A stretch of 64,000 nt of DNA from Drechmeria coniospora. Taxonomy: Eukaryota; Ascomycota; Sordariomycetes; Hypocreales; Ophiocordycipitaceae. The stretch covers positions 8,591,222-8,655,221 of the forward strand of contig NC_054390.1 in the NCBI RefSeq assembly GCF_001625195.1, read 5' to 3'. This document shows positions 1 to 10,589 of the stretch, piece after piece. The translations under genes and the position numbers were made by a program. The first letter of the stretch is position 1. Each line of letters opens with the position of its first letter. The notes beneath the pieces were generated by a model. That model saw only the letters and a program-made list of their open reading frames with translations. It ran no database searches and was not told the DNA's origin.

Positions 1-484
1 CGCTCCCCGAGGCATGCCGGCCGAGGCTGGAACGCGAGGAGGATGTCATTGAGATGACTGGACCGCGGGTTCGACGACGCAGGGGCAGTTTGACGCACGA
101 GCCGACGGCCGGAGCAACGTTGGCCATCACGACGAGCTCGCACGACGCTGGCCTTGTGTTTTTTTTTCGGACGCACGTACGCGTGTAGAGAGTCTATCCG
201 TCACGAGCACCGGGCCCTGCGACGGCTGGCTTGCAGCGGCAAGCCGGTCACGCCGTTGAACCATCAGTCCACGTGTAAACGCTGGCAAGGATACCGGCCG
301 GCGCAGCATACCGCATGTACATGTACTCCGTATTCATGTGAATGCAAATACTGTGTGCTATACTCCGTGCTGTACTTGTAGCACATGTACTAGCATGCGC
401 AGCACCCATGGTCGGTGCGTAGTTGTATATGTAAATGTAATAGTTGTACTTGAGCACTGGTCGTGGTGCGCCTGGACGCTTGCC
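1..484. other. Left-edge sequence without a supportable gene
   Basis: Only short overlapping open frames are present, none with a recognisable motif. From about 310 to 440 the sequence is rich in the palindrome GTAC and in CTCCGTA-type words, the same motif family that fills other intergenic regions of this window. Confidence 0.6.
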
Positions 485-962
485 GGTACAACTAAACTTA
501 TATTCCCGGTGGTGCAACTACATAATCTACCCTTGGCCCGGTTCCAGGAACTTCAACAATCGCACCACCTCCCGGATGTCTCACTAACTGTATTACAAGA
601 GCAATAGTACTGAAACAGGCGTGCTTATGACACTTACAACCCTAGGGCCAAGGAGCACCAGCGGGTACAACGGTTATTCAACCATCTTCTGGATGTGTTA
701 CCAGCTGCACTACGACTGTGATTATTACAACTACAGGTGGTCGTATTACCGAAACAACCATTAACCATTAGTTCGAATATAGGAACTTCAGCTCTCTTGC
801 CGCCGACAGAATGTACAAGCAACTGTATTACTACCATAATTGTTACTCAAACCGGTGGTGTTGTTACCATTACAAACCCAGGACCTACACCGGGCACAAC
901 AATAATCTTGCCACCTGTTGAATGTATTACAAACTGCGTTACATCAACCGTCATGCCCGTGG
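485..962 (+). pseudogene. Degraded fragment of an adhesin-repeat gene
   Basis: This stretch is a broken piece of the repeat array seen intact in the giant adhesin at 24347-36706. Short translated pieces show the same unit signature: G-T-[ST]-T-I-x-P-P-x-G-C-x3-C followed by T-x-I-I-V-T-x-T-G. It is collinear with units around 26270-26700 of the intact gene; for example, the sequence near 570 (caccacctcccggatgtctc) is shared with about 26305. Frames are interrupted by stops and indels, there is no signal peptide, and no GLEYA end is present. The fragment stops at about 960, where an unrelated duplicated segment begins. It looks like the relic of a second adhesin paralogue rather than a functional gene. 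Confidence 0.8.
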
Positions 963-1565
963 CAAGGCCCAGGTGCAGTCGAAGGCTAACGAGCTGCCTA
1001 TCACGTGAGCGGCCTCGGCTGCGACCTCATGACGACGCAACAAATATTAGTCCGCGCCGGCCGACGGCGGCTGAGCGGCTTCACTTTCGACACCCGATTG
1101 CTCGGACGGAGAGCTGGTCGACCACCAGGGATACCCAAAGAGGAGATGCCGTGGCATGTCGTTCCGGCGTCGCTCCTTTTCGTTAAGTCTTGATCCTCAA
1201 CAAGGGCGAGCAGTACGATGGAGAGCGACTCTGTGCCTCCGTTACCTACCGACCTGCGTGCAGCTGCATGCATACTATCATGGAAATAATCAACTGCAGC
1301 ATGTACATGTACTTGTACGGTACATACATGCACACGTAATGACAAGTACCTGGTACAGCAGGTGAAACCGTCGGCTTACGGAACGGGGTAATTCGCAGCG
1401 GCTTCCACGCATCCGCCAGGGGTCTCTCCGGCGTCGGCGGTGACCAGCTGACAGGGCCTCGCTTAGGTGCCAAGAGCCTGTAATGTCGCCCCGTTAGTGG
1501 CTGGGTACAGCGCCATGTACTATAAGTACTTGCATGTAAGTACAGTACTGTAGGCTCCGATGCAG
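963..1565. repeat. Segmental duplication, left copy, part 1
   Basis: About 600 bp matches 38240-38835 in the same orientation. Shared landmarks include the GAGCTGCCT..CGTGAGC block, GGCCGACGGCGGCTGAGCGG (about 1060 and 38342) and CCGCCAGGGGTCTCTC (about 1410 and 38699). Differences are mostly transitions plus small indels. No coding function is evident. In the right copy this part is followed directly by sequence homologous to 4850 onward, so about 3.3 kb containing the SET gene is absent there. Confidence 0.8.
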
Positions 1566-1831
1566 GTAACTCTAGGCACGGCACCATCTCGTCATGGGCT
1601 GGCACTACCAGCAACGTCATGTATAAAAAATAGCCAGACGCTTCGCTTCCTCGAATTTCGCTCCCACAATCTTGTCCGCTCCGTCACGCTGCCATCGAGC
1701 CTTGCCATCCATCTCAGCGCCGTCGGGCATCTGGCTACGTAGACGGTCTCGCTCTCTCGCCTCCCCGAGGCCTCTGCATCCCGCTCGTCTCGGGCGGACT
1801 GGCACGGCGTCGTTGGAAAATTCCTTCACCC

Positions 1832-3343
1832 ATGGGCAGGCTCGTCAACGGTTCGGCGGGCTCGCGCACGCGAATCGACAGGCTCGTCGATTGGGCCGCG
1901 TCCCACGGCGCCGTGCTTCATCCCTCGGTCGAGGTCTACGACGACGCAGGAACCGGTCTCTCGTTCCGAGTGCATGCAGCGGCGTCCAAGCCGGTGCAGC
2001 CGTACGAGCCCATCGTCGACCTTCCGACCTCGCTCACGCTCTCCTACCTTGACGCCCTGTCTGATCAGAGCGCCAGTCGGCTCGGTGGCCAAGTTCTGTC
2101 CGGGCTTGCACCCCATGTCGTCGGACGCCTGTTCCTCGTCAAGGAGCATCTCCGAGGCGAGGATTCGTTCTGGTGGCCCTACCTGCAGGCTCTGCCCCAA
2201 CCGGCCGACACCCAGAGCTGGGCCCTTCCACCCTTCTGGTCGGCCGAGGAAGCGGAGCTTCTCGAGGGAACAAATCTCGAGGTCGGCATGAAGAAGATCA
2301 ACACCGATGTGCAGCGCGAGTTCAGGGCGGCCATGGAGCAACTGTCGACGGCAGGTGACGGCGGCGTCGTGGGCAACGGCAGCAACGGCGGCGACGGTGG
2401 CGACGGCAACGGCAACGGCGGCGACGGTGGCGACGGCAACGGCAACGGCAACGGCTGCCCTTTGACGGCGTCGTCGTTGACCCCGGCTCTCTACCACTGG
2501 GCCTATTGCATCTTTTCCAGCCGCAGCTTCAGGCCGAGCCTTGTGTTGCCCGCGTCACGGCGGGACGGCCTGCCGGACGGCGTCTCCATGGACGACTTCT
2601 CCGTCCTCCTGCCCCTCTTCGACATTGGCAACCACGACATGACGACGGACATCCGCTGGCATCTCGACGACGCCCGTAGCAGCTGCCGGCTCGAGGTCGG
2701 CAAGGCTCACCAGGCCGGCGAGCAAATCTTCAACAACTACAGCATGAAGACGAACGCGGAGCTGCTTCTCGGCTACGGCTTCCTCGTTCCCGCGACGGAC
2801 AAGCTGCACAACGACTACATTCACGTTCGGAAGCGCACGACGTCGGCGCCCGTCGCCTCGGACGAGTATCTCATCTCCCGCCGACCCTTCTCCCACCCGA
2901 GCTCTCTTGTCGCGCGAGCCAAGCGGACGCTCGCGGTCGAGCCCCCGACCGACGTCATGGGCGCGCTCCAGCACGTGCAGCCGGACATGGTCTGGGACAT
3001 CTTCCGCACCCTCGCCCAGGCGAGACGGCTCGTTCTCGACCACGGCAAGCCGGGGTCGGATGCGGAGCGGCACCAGCGGCAGGCTTTGCTCTCGGGCCGC
3101 GTCGCCGACGAGGCTCGTCCCGTCCTCGAGCAGACGGCGGCCGTGATTCAACACAAGGTGCTGCAGGAGCTGGAGCGCCTCGACGAGACGGACGTCGAGA
3201 TTGTCGGCGGCGACGTAGACCTCTTGACGGCGAACCAGCGGCTCGCGCTCGACTACAGGGACCGATGCCGCAAGGTGCTCGAGAGCACGCTCGAGGCCAT
3301 CGGCCGGGATGAGATGCTCGGCGCCATGATGGAGGAGCCGTGA
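1832..3343 (+). CDS. SET-domain protein lysine methyltransferase (Rubisco LSMT/RKM-like class)
   Basis: This 503-residue intronless protein is a predicted SAM-dependent lysine methyltransferase of the split-SET LSMT/SETD3/yeast Rkm class, whose known members modify ribosomal proteins, elongation factors or other non-histone proteins. The N-terminal SET half begins near residue 26. The post-insert SET motifs are clear: DIGNH at 264-268 (the N-H pair that helps bind SAM), NNYS at 301-304, and ELLLGYGF at 310-317. A helical C-terminal region (about 350-500) corresponds to the Rubisco-LSMT substrate-binding domain. A Gly/Asn/Asp-only low-complexity insert (residues 175-208, nt about 2352-2457) interrupts the SET core. 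The ATG lies in a good context (caccATGG) and is the first in frame. Substrate cannot be told from sequence. Codons are GC-rich, unlike the island to the right. Confidence 0.88.
   Translation: MGRLVNGSAGSRTRIDRLVDWAASHGAVLHPSVEVYDDAGTGLSFRVHAAASKPVQPYEPIVDLPTSLTLSYLDALSDQSASRLGGQVLSGLAPHVVGRLFLVKEHLRGEDSFWWPYLQALPQPADTQSWALPPFWSAEEAELLEGTNLEVGMKKINTDVQREFRAAMEQLSTAGDGGVVGNGSNGGDGGDGNGNGGDGGDGNGNGNGCPLTASSLTPALYHWAYCIFSSRSFRPSLVLPASRRDGLPDGVSMDDFSVLLPLFDIGNHDMTTDIRWHLDDARSSCRLEVGKAHQAGEQIFNNYSMKTNAELLLGYGFLVPATDKLHNDYIHVRKRTTSAPVASDEYLISRRPFSHPSSLVARAKRTLAVEPPTDVMGALQHVQPDMVWDIFRTLAQARRLVLDHGKPGSDAERHQRQALLSGRVADEARPVLEQTAAVIQHKVLQELERLDETDVEIVGGDVDLLTANQRLALDYRDRCRKVLESTLEAIGRDEMLGAMMEEP
2352..2457 (+). 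repeat. In-frame GGC/GAC/AAC low-complexity tract in the SET gene
   Basis: An imperfect repetition of gacggcaacggcaacggcgg-type units encodes Gly, Asp and Asn only (residues about 175-208). It sits in the variable insert between the two SET halves, so length changes here would probably be tolerated. Confidence 0.85.
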
Positions 3344-4529
3344 GTGCCGTCGGTTCGTCATCGCACTCCCCAGCGGAGCGTGCCTAGGGGCCCGCGCCGC
3401 CCCGGCCCATGCCCATGCGTCGCACAGAGACGCGACGGCAGGATGACGCCGATGGCGGACCTCGACCATGGGCACGACGGCGACACCACGAGGCTTGGTG
3501 CGGCCCCCTGCGACACACGGGCCACGTGGCGTGTCGAAATCAACCCGCACGACGTCGACGCACCGAGGGGGTTGCGAGGGCACGCGCGCTCGTGGCCTGC
3601 GGCGACGCCGCTCTCGACGGGTTGGACGAGACAGGTCACCAATGATGCACCGGTCAGGGACGCGGTGAAGGTGACGGGGCCGGAGGAGGAGGCTGTCGAT
3701 GGGAGAAACAAGTCGACGCTGCCTGCGGAGCCGTTGGAGACGATACCCCGTGCGTCACTTGCCAGCAACTTGCCAGCAAGAGCCGGCGCACGCTGATGGG
3801 TCGCCGATGAGGTCATCGCCATCGGCTCGTCCACTATGCTCGCCGCCCATCAGCAGCGCCCCGTCGGCCAACCATGGCGGCAGGCGACGACGATGACGGC
3901 GCCGAGCCGTGCATTTCATTCACATCTCGCCCGCGTCGACTTGCGAACTCAAGAAGGCACCGAGCGTGTTCATGCTGACAAGCGCGAGAAGCCTGCGAGT
4001 CGGCGAATGCGAGCAAAGCGGATGCCCAAAGTACGAAGTAGGGTATCAGCGCCCTTTCATGTCACATCTGTACCTCCTTGTGGTGCTGGTGGTTCACAGG
4101 CGACAAGCATGAATTAATTATAGTGCACTCGATGCTTGTCTGTCGTACTTTTTGGTTGGTAGACTCTAGTTGTTGGTGCGCTTAGGTGGTGACCAGGACG
4201 ACAAAGTATTACCTGCCTGCAGCAGTCCAGCACAGTATACCACCATTCGGCAACATGACAAGCTCGCGTAGCTCCCTCGGAAGGTTCAGAACTGCGGATA
4301 AGGGCGGGAGCGGAAAGGGATGAATCCAATGGACTCGCGAAGCTAGTGAAGCTGTATCATTGGGCTGGCTTATGATTGATTAGCTGTGTGCCTAATCGGC
4401 TCCGTGCGAGGGAGAGGCTACGCATCAAATGTACCGTACACGCCATGACAGCGTGTTCTCGAGCCTCGTCACCAGGCCAGCTCTTGCACGCCCACCGCAG
4501 CAGCAGCAGGACTCGTCAGCTTCATCGCC
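3344..4529. other. Intergenic region between the SET and Nudix genes
   Basis: The first 600 bp are GC-rich and open on both strands (about 150 codons each way), but neither reading shows a domain or conserved-looking composition, so they are not called. From about 4030 to 4400 the composition becomes more AT-rich. The last 150 bp form the promoter and 5' leader of the Nudix gene. Confidence 0.6.
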
Positions 4530-5625
4530 ATGTCGGCCCTCCACTCTGCACCGCCCAAGCGGCTCCTGGATCGCGTGAGCCGCGCTGACAAGTAAGTAGC
4601 ATAACGGACGGGCAGAGCAGTCCACCACCCACCCTCGCCTCGACCCGTCCTCGCCTCCATCCCGCGACGCGGACGGCCTGGCTAAGGAAAAAGGCAGCGT
4701 TCCCCTCGACTTCGCGACCAACCATGCGCCCTACTACCGGCTGCTCCTCGCACCCGACCCCCGTCCCCACGGTTACGTGCACCCGAGGACGGTGGCCAAG
4801 ATGCCCTGGCCGGCCTCCTTCTCCGTCGACGACGAGGCGCGGACGGTGACGCTCGCGCCGGCGCCCGAGGGCGTCTCGCTGTCGGAGCACGCCAACGCGG
4901 CCTTCCAGCAGGCCGTCGACGCCGCCATCCCCATGAGGGACGACTTTCCGACGCTCGCCGGGACGCACAGCGAGTACTACCGCGTCGTCGGCGCCCGTGA
5001 CTTTGTCCACGTCGAGCGCTACGCCGCCTCCCTCTTCGGCATCGCCGCCCGCGGCTCCCACCTCACCTGCTTCGTCCGCTCGGCCCCGTCGTCCCCGCCT
5101 CGGCAGGGTCGCCCGCGGCGCGACGAGATCAAGATTTGGGTCGCCCGCCGCAGCCGCCACCTCTACATGTTCCCGGGCATGCTCGACAGCACGGCCGCCG
5201 GCGGCCTCCAGTCCAAGGACAGCCCGCTCGACTGCGTCATCGCCGAGGCGGTCGAGGAGGCGTCCCTGCCGCCCGAGCTCGTACGCTCGTCGGTGCGGAG
5301 CACGGGCGTCATCACCCTCTCGACCCGCGACCCGCGCTCCGAGCTGTTCCACTCCGAGATCCTCTACGTCTACGACCTCGAGCTCGCCGACGACGTCATC
5401 CCGCGGCCCGGCGACGGCGAGGTCGAGGAGTTCATCCTCATGGGCTGCGACGAGGTCCGCCGCCGCATCGTCGCCGGCGAGTTCAAGCCCAACGTCTGCG
5501 CCGTCCTGGTGGATTTCCTCATGCGTCACGGCGAGATCACGCCCGAGGACGAGCCGGACTACGTCGACCTCTGCGCGAGGGTGAGGAGACAGCTGCCGGT
5601 GCCCACGACGTCGGACGAGCCGTGA
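4530..5625 (+). CDS. Nudix hydrolase of the DUF4743 / thiamine-pyrophosphokinase-like family, two exons
   Basis: Model: join(4530..4591, 4698..5625), 329 residues. Exon 1 starts at ATG 4530 (catcgccATGTCG) and encodes a 20-residue helix with RLLDRV, typical of this family's start. The 106-bp intron begins GTAAGT and ends GGCAG. Splicing gives an A-D-N-V-P-L-D junction and keeps frame into YYRLLL and HGYVHPRTVAKMPW, the usual family landmarks. A reading that begins only at the downstream Met or at the GTG at 4777 would lose the conserved N-terminus. The Nudix box lies near residues 188-212 (GGLQSKD..AEAVEEAS), with Asp and Ala in place of two classical positions, as is common in this family. 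Related proteins are fused to, or resemble, thiamine pyrophosphokinase and are thought to hydrolyse damaged thiamine diphosphates; the substrate here is inference. A decayed copy lies at 38836-39611. Confidence 0.88.
4592..4697 (+). other. Intron 1 of the Nudix gene
   Basis: Donor GTAAGT at 4592 and acceptor GGCAG ending at 4697. Removal joins codon phase 2 to phase 2 and restores the conserved family N-terminus. Candidate branch sequence GGCTAAG lies 11-17 bases before the acceptor. Confidence 0.8.
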
Positions 5626-6822
5626 CGAGTGACGGCGGCGCCACGACGCACGTGGGAGAGGGTCGATGGCGGATGGACCATCGAGGAGGATACTGGAGGG
5701 TGAGGAGGGGAAAAACGAAAGAGACGGTGGCGGCCATGGATTTGGTATCCACGTAATAGAGCATGGATGGATGATGGATGCTTGAGGCTTCAGTGATACC
5801 TGCACGGAATACCCGCACCGTGCGTACAATGACAGTGCTTACAAGCAGATTTGCAGGCACATGTACATTGTACAGCTACAGCACAGCACGGAGTACACCT
5901 GCATGCAAGTACTTACTGTACAGTGCAGCACTGTAAGTACAGTACATGCACACGTGCGGAGTACAGTGCATGACCAGTAAGTACAACAGTAAGTGCAGTT
6001 GTACATCTACAAGAACCTGCGCTTTGCCTACAGAGTACGGAGTACGGAGTACGGAGTACGGAGTACGGAGTACATAGTACCAACTTACTTCTTGTTTCTA
6101 CGGAGCACCACGCTCTCATTCCCATGAGCATCTCATCTGGACGCAACGTTCCAACGCAGATGCAACCGCTACTGCCACCGGCCACGGAATATTGAACTTC
6201 AAAAGTGCCTCTCTCGACACCTGCAACGACGGCAAGCCAAGCCAAGCCAAGCCAAGCCAAGTACGCGAGGGAGGCGAACTCGGTAATTACGACGGAGTAC
6301 TAATTACACCTACTTTTAGCATGGATGAGCATGGCATCGTACAAGTACATGTGCATATTCGAGCACACCCGTAAGTACAACTACCAGCACACTCGCAAGT
6401 TCATGTACTAGAGTATAGAGTACTTAAGTACTGTACGTGTAAGAACACACCTATCGCCTGCGTAAGGCACTGTAGTAGGTGTACGCAGTATTCCGTACTC
6501 CGTACAGTGGGCGAGCTCGAGCACAAGTACTTAACACGGAGAACCTGCAGGCATGTGTGCTGCAAGTCTGTACTTACACCTACTTGTAGGTAGGTGTACT
6601 CCGTATACTGTACTGTAATAGTACGGAGCAATGCTGTGCTGCATTACTCCGTACTGCATCTCGGATATGTACAGACAGCACTTACTTACTAGCAGGTGCT
6701 TGCCCTGTACTGAGTACCTATGTATGTACATGATACAATATGCATGATACGTACATGTTACTGTTTGTATGAACATGTACGTACAAACACTAACACGAGC
6801 GCCCAACCACACTCCCCCTAGG
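4850..6822. repeat. Segmental duplication, left copy, part 2
   Basis: Homologous in the same orientation to about 38836-40635. It covers the Nudix exon 2 from the residues APEGVSLSEHAN onward, its 3' flank, and about 1 kb of GTAC-rich non-coding DNA. Shared blocks outside the gene include the sequence around CAACGCAGGTGCAACCGCT, a run of GCCAAGCCAAGCCAAG (6235-6262 and 40089-40106), and the cacactc-ccta end at 6810-6822 versus 40622-40636. Beyond 6822 the left copy runs into an acyl-CoA ligase fragment, so this is one edge of the duplicated block. Confidence 0.8.
5870..6800. repeat. GTAC-rich palindromic microsatellite region
   Basis: This interval is dominated by GTAC, GTAAGTAC/GTACTTAC and TACGGAGTAC/GTACTCCGTA words. 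It includes a clean tandem (GTACGGA) run with five full copies at 6035-6073. No reading frame here shows protein-like content. The same words recur in nearly every long intergenic stretch of the GC-rich parts of the window. Confidence 0.75.
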
Positions 6823-7000
6823 AGTGGAGATTCGATTGGTTCATAATGTGGTATTTAAAAATGGCAGAAAATATGTTGATTGGGGTTGCCCGGTGTCGAG
6901 CCGTAATACTGTGTCGCAGCTCGATTGTTGTCGCAGCCTAATGAAGCATCGTTGCGTGGGTTTATCTCAGTCATTTATTTTTTTTATTATTCATTTTACA
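6823..7000 (+). pseudogene. Short 3'-end fragment of an acyl-CoA ligase gene
   Basis: About 150 bp matches the reverse complement of about 13535-13675, which is the extreme 3' end and downstream flank of the ligase fragment at 13535-14195. Shared words include ATATGTTGATTGGG-GTTGCCC and GTCGAGCCGTAATACTG. The identified bases are mostly 3' flank, so nothing functional can be encoded. Its orientation is opposite to the larger fragment. Confidence 0.7.
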
Positions 7001-7189
7001 AGAATGCTACGTACTCATATAAATTCCTCCCTCTTTATGAGTAATCTCTAATCGGGAAGGACGATAATAGTAATTGCAAGCAACAAGACTTGTGAATACA
7101 ATAACCAGCAGGTCTCTAGTTCATAATACTCCAGATATTAGTGCATGTGGTTTTTGCTACCGCTTTCTGTATTCGTTTCTTGTGCAAAG

Positions 7190-8383
7190 TTACGTTCTGC
7201 AGTACAACTCAGCCATTGCGTCGGACCATGAATATGATAATCGTAAGCAAATAATGCCTGAATCGAGTTCCCTGGACCCCAAACTCAGCGAAACACAGCC
7301 TGTAATCTCGTGGAGCTGGCTGTTTATCTCCCATTGCCGAAGATGACTGCCTTGAAGCGCTTGGCAGATCGTAGGGCCGAAGATGGATTTCAAGGCGGAG
7401 ACAGAGGCTGATGTTAATATTACCTCATAGTCTTCTCGAAATGATGATAATCCTCGATATTCTTCTGGGAAGAGTTGCCGAGCAATGCTGTCGCAAAGCC
7501 CAATCTCTATCCATAGCAGCATGTCCTGGAAGGCTGACTGAGGAGCATGTGTTCGGGTACATTCTGTTGTGTGATACAAACTTGCGTATTTAGACTCCTC
7601 CCTACGTCTTGGTGAATTCTCAACCGCATCGTAGATGTAGTCGCCGAAAATTCGGCGCAGGGCAGTCATATCAGCGGTCCCAATGATGTATGCTGTTGGG
7701 CCGATGACGGGTACTGCATTTGTCAGCTTTTTCGTAAAACGCAACATGGTTTATCGCACACCTTGAAACACTAAATCCATCCATAGCAGGTATTTCGGAC
7801 TTTGGTCCACCCCTTGTCTTCTTGCTGCAGCTGCAATGGTGACCTTGGCCTCGAGCTTAAGGGCAGCAGGATATCTATTCTCATTGGCCGTGATAAACTG
7901 CGAGATGTTGATGTTGCTACATGTTCTGGGAGACACTGCAAGAAGGAATGCAAGAAAGCTATGAGGGATACATCGCAAGACCTCTAGGTAGTTGAAATGC
8001 GCTTTCCGTAGCCTGGATGCTAATGCGTATTCTGTGGCGGTTCGAGGAATATTGGCACGCGGAGCGGGTTGATAGGAGCCAGCCTCCGTAAACACCACCG
8101 GCAGGCGTTCATCAAGGGTTGGCGTATACCCTAGTGGGATCATCCGTAACTTTTTGAGGTGGTCCGATATCCTCTTGAAGCGTTCTAACGACATTTTAGT
8201 CAGTAATATTGAATGAAGAACCTGCCTGAGATTGGCGCGGAATTTTGTCAATGCTGGCTCAGGCTGTAAGGCTTCGACCAAATCGGCACGGTTAGTTGCG
8301 CGAACTGTTCCAGTAATGTAGCAGGAGTAAACGAATGGTGTCTGTCTGGCTCTTCCAAGCAGAACTATAAGCCCTCCCTCCAT
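7190..8383 (-). CDS. Unrecognised two-exon gene in the accessory island
   Basis: Model: complement(join(7190..7713, 7762..8383)), 381 residues. Two adjacent minus-strand frames join cleanly across a 48-bp intron (donor GTGTGC, acceptor ATGCAG, branch-like GCTGACA). The splice junction turns MDLVFQ + VPVIGPTAYIIG into one continuous frame, which supports a real gene or a recent relic of one. I do not recognise the family. The product is mixed alpha/beta in character, without signal peptide, clear membrane segment or repeats; notable stretches are TATEYALASRLRKAHFNYLE, SQFITANENRYPAALKLEA and RRIFGDYIYDAVE. Further introns or upstream exons are possible, since the start at 8383 is simply the first Met. 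It sits among ligase, hydrolase and methyltransferase relics and may have belonged to the same metabolic cluster; that is inference. Confidence 0.5.
7714..7761 (-). other. Intron of the unrecognised island gene
   Basis: On the minus strand it begins GTGTGCG and ends AAATGCAG, 48 bp long, splitting a codon after its first base. Without its removal the upstream frame stops within a few codons. Confidence 0.6.
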
Positions 8384-9005
8384 AACATCGAGGTCTTTAT
8401 AGCCAAAACACCTTGACGCAATCCTCGGGATGTTAGATACTTAAGCGTTCAAGATACTGGGCTTGCTTGTTCAACCACTAGGCAGGCAGGTGTCTGGATA
8501 GTTTCATGCACATTCCTGTTATCAGGCGCGATAGTTCCGCACGTAGACGAGCCAAATGCATTTTGTTGGGGTTTTTTTTTGAGATCAACGGCCTTCTGAA
8601 ACAGTTTTGGAGGGTGTTGATATTTTGATTGGTAATCTGATAGACTTTTAAGCCCGAGGGCCACGCAACTTGCTGCGTAATATACTACCCTTCAATTACT
8701 TCTGCAGCTTCTTCATATTCGCGATGAATGGATGATGCTCGCAAGGAAAAGTTAAACATTGGATTACTATATACGATAACCCCATTTAATGAGTACTACC
8801 AGACTTGCAACTCCCGTCGACTTACTCACGCTATTCCTCACTTCCAATTTCACACACAATCAACTGTGTGTCGCATTAGATAACCGATACAACCATAACG
8901 CCTACGTCGGCTGTAACTTGCCGAACATTTCAGGCATTTAGGCAGCCTCACAAACATTTCGGTACAGGACTCACCAATAATTTCAAACTCTGGACACGAG
9001 CACAC
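8384..9005. other. AT-rich intergenic sequence
   Basis: No convincing gene is seen. There is a run of ten T at about 8570, and otherwise unremarkable AT-rich sequence. It lies between two divergently oriented units (the minus-strand gene ending upstream at 8383 and the hydrolase relic starting at 9006), so it would hold both promoters. Confidence 0.5.
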
Positions 9006-10469
9006 ATGAGATTCGTGAGACTTTTATCACACTACCGCCCTGTGGAACATACCATCAACTGCCAACATACCAGGGAGTACTTATCAGCCACGGCTAACGG
9101 AGACTTGGATACCCCAAAGCTTTCCGTCAAGCAGTACATCCCTCTGGACAACCCAAACCCACAGCCAGGCGATGTAACCATCATAGCTGCCCATGGCAAT
9201 GGCTTCCCAAAGATTGCCAGCCCCGATGATATAAACTAGATGGTGCTAAAATTGAGCAGGAGTTGTACGAGCCCCTTTGGGACGACCTTTATGAGAAAAC
9301 GAAACAAAATGGTGTGCGAATAAGAGCAATATGGATTGCGGATATGTGGAATCAAGGCCAGTCCGTAGTTCTCAATGAAACCATACTGGCAAATGACCGT
9401 AAGTTGTTAGCAGCCTGGAACGACTTTGAGGCTAATTTGCTCCAGCCAGCTGGCTAGACCATGCCAGAGATTTGATGACATTAATCAACAAGAGGCAAGA
9501 TGACATACCTCATCCCATCATCGGAATTGGTCATAGCATGGGTGGCGCACAACTGTAAGCAAACAATGATTGCTACCTTCAGGTTGCTAACACGGCTAAC
9601 AGCTGTTTACTCGCGATGGCACATCCACGCCTGCTGCATTCACTGATCCTGATTGACCCGGTTATTCAAAATCCAAACGGTTGTGTTGAGCCAGCTATAC
9701 TCACTACAGCCCGCCGTGACATTTGGCCGTCGAGACAAGCGGCAGCGGCTTGGTTTCAAAGGAGCAGGTATTACCAGGCTTGGGATCCGCGTGTGTTCGC
9801 CCTATGGATTAAACATGGTCTTCGCTCAACTCCAACAGAGCTGTATCCGTCCAAGTCCTCAATCATGGACGCGAGCGTTACGCTTACAACCTCGAAGCAT
9901 CAAGAATTGTTCACATACCTCAGACCAACGTACCCCAGGCAGCCGGAAAGCAACTTTTTGGACATGGATCCGATATCAAATGAAGGGTACACCGGGTGCC
10001 CATTTTACCGCCCCGAACCAGTGCATGTGCTTCATCGGCTACCGGAACTCCGTCCTAGTACCCTATATATATTTGGAAATAGGTCCGAGTTCTCTACCGA
10101 CGAGCGTCGCCAAGAGAAGATGTCTACTACAGGAACAGGGGTCGGTGGCAGCGGCGGCGTTGCTGCCGGGAAAGTAAACAGGCTGTTCTTGATTGCGGGC
10201 ATCTTGTGCCCATGGAGAAGGTCTCATGTTGTGCTGATGCAGTTTCTGAATTTCTTGGCCCTGAGCTATCCAAGTGGACACGACAACAGCGAGATTTCAG
10301 CCACTATTTGAAATGCAAGCCAAGAAGTGAGCAGATGGCTATTGACGAACGCTGGAGAAGTGAGGTTGCCAGAACTAAGGCATCGAACACCAGAGGTCTA
10401 CCGCCACGACACTGGAAGGAACCGGATAGATTCATATCAGAGGCAATGGGTTCACCGGTGAGAGAGTAG
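9006..10469 (+). pseudogene. Broken alpha/beta-hydrolase resembling AKT2/TOXE-type biosynthetic hydrolases
   Basis: Four collinear exon pieces of an alpha/beta-hydrolase can be read: about 9006-9212, 9260-9398, 9458-9554 and 9603-10469. Introns 9399-9457 and 9555-9602 are canonical (GTAAGT..TAG, GTAAGC..CAG). The nucleophile elbow GIGHSMGGAQL lies across the last intron. The first intron has lost its donor: the boundary reads AAG then ATTGCC instead of GT, leaving a stop at 9237. A one-base loss near 10174-10176 then shifts the frame just before the block that carries the catalytic-His motif (CGHLVPME, near 10190), separating Ser from His. Relatives act as ester hydrolases in fungal polyketide-derived or other secondary-metabolite pathways, several of them peroxisomal. 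Two independent lesions make a functional product unlikely. It probably formed a set with the acyl-CoA ligase fragments nearby. Confidence 0.8.
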
Positions 10470-10589
10470 CGAGGTCTCCTAGCTAGAACGCCGATTACGG
10501 GTAGCAGCTGGCTGCAAGGACCATAGCGATCAAGGGGGACTACCGACCGACCCACTTAACGGGCTTATACATAAGGGAAGCCCTAGCCA

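Noticed and set aside
3358..3834. 158-codon minus-strand and overlapping 150-codon plus-strand frames
   Set aside because: Both strands are open in GC-rich sequence; neither has a motif or plausible splice continuation.
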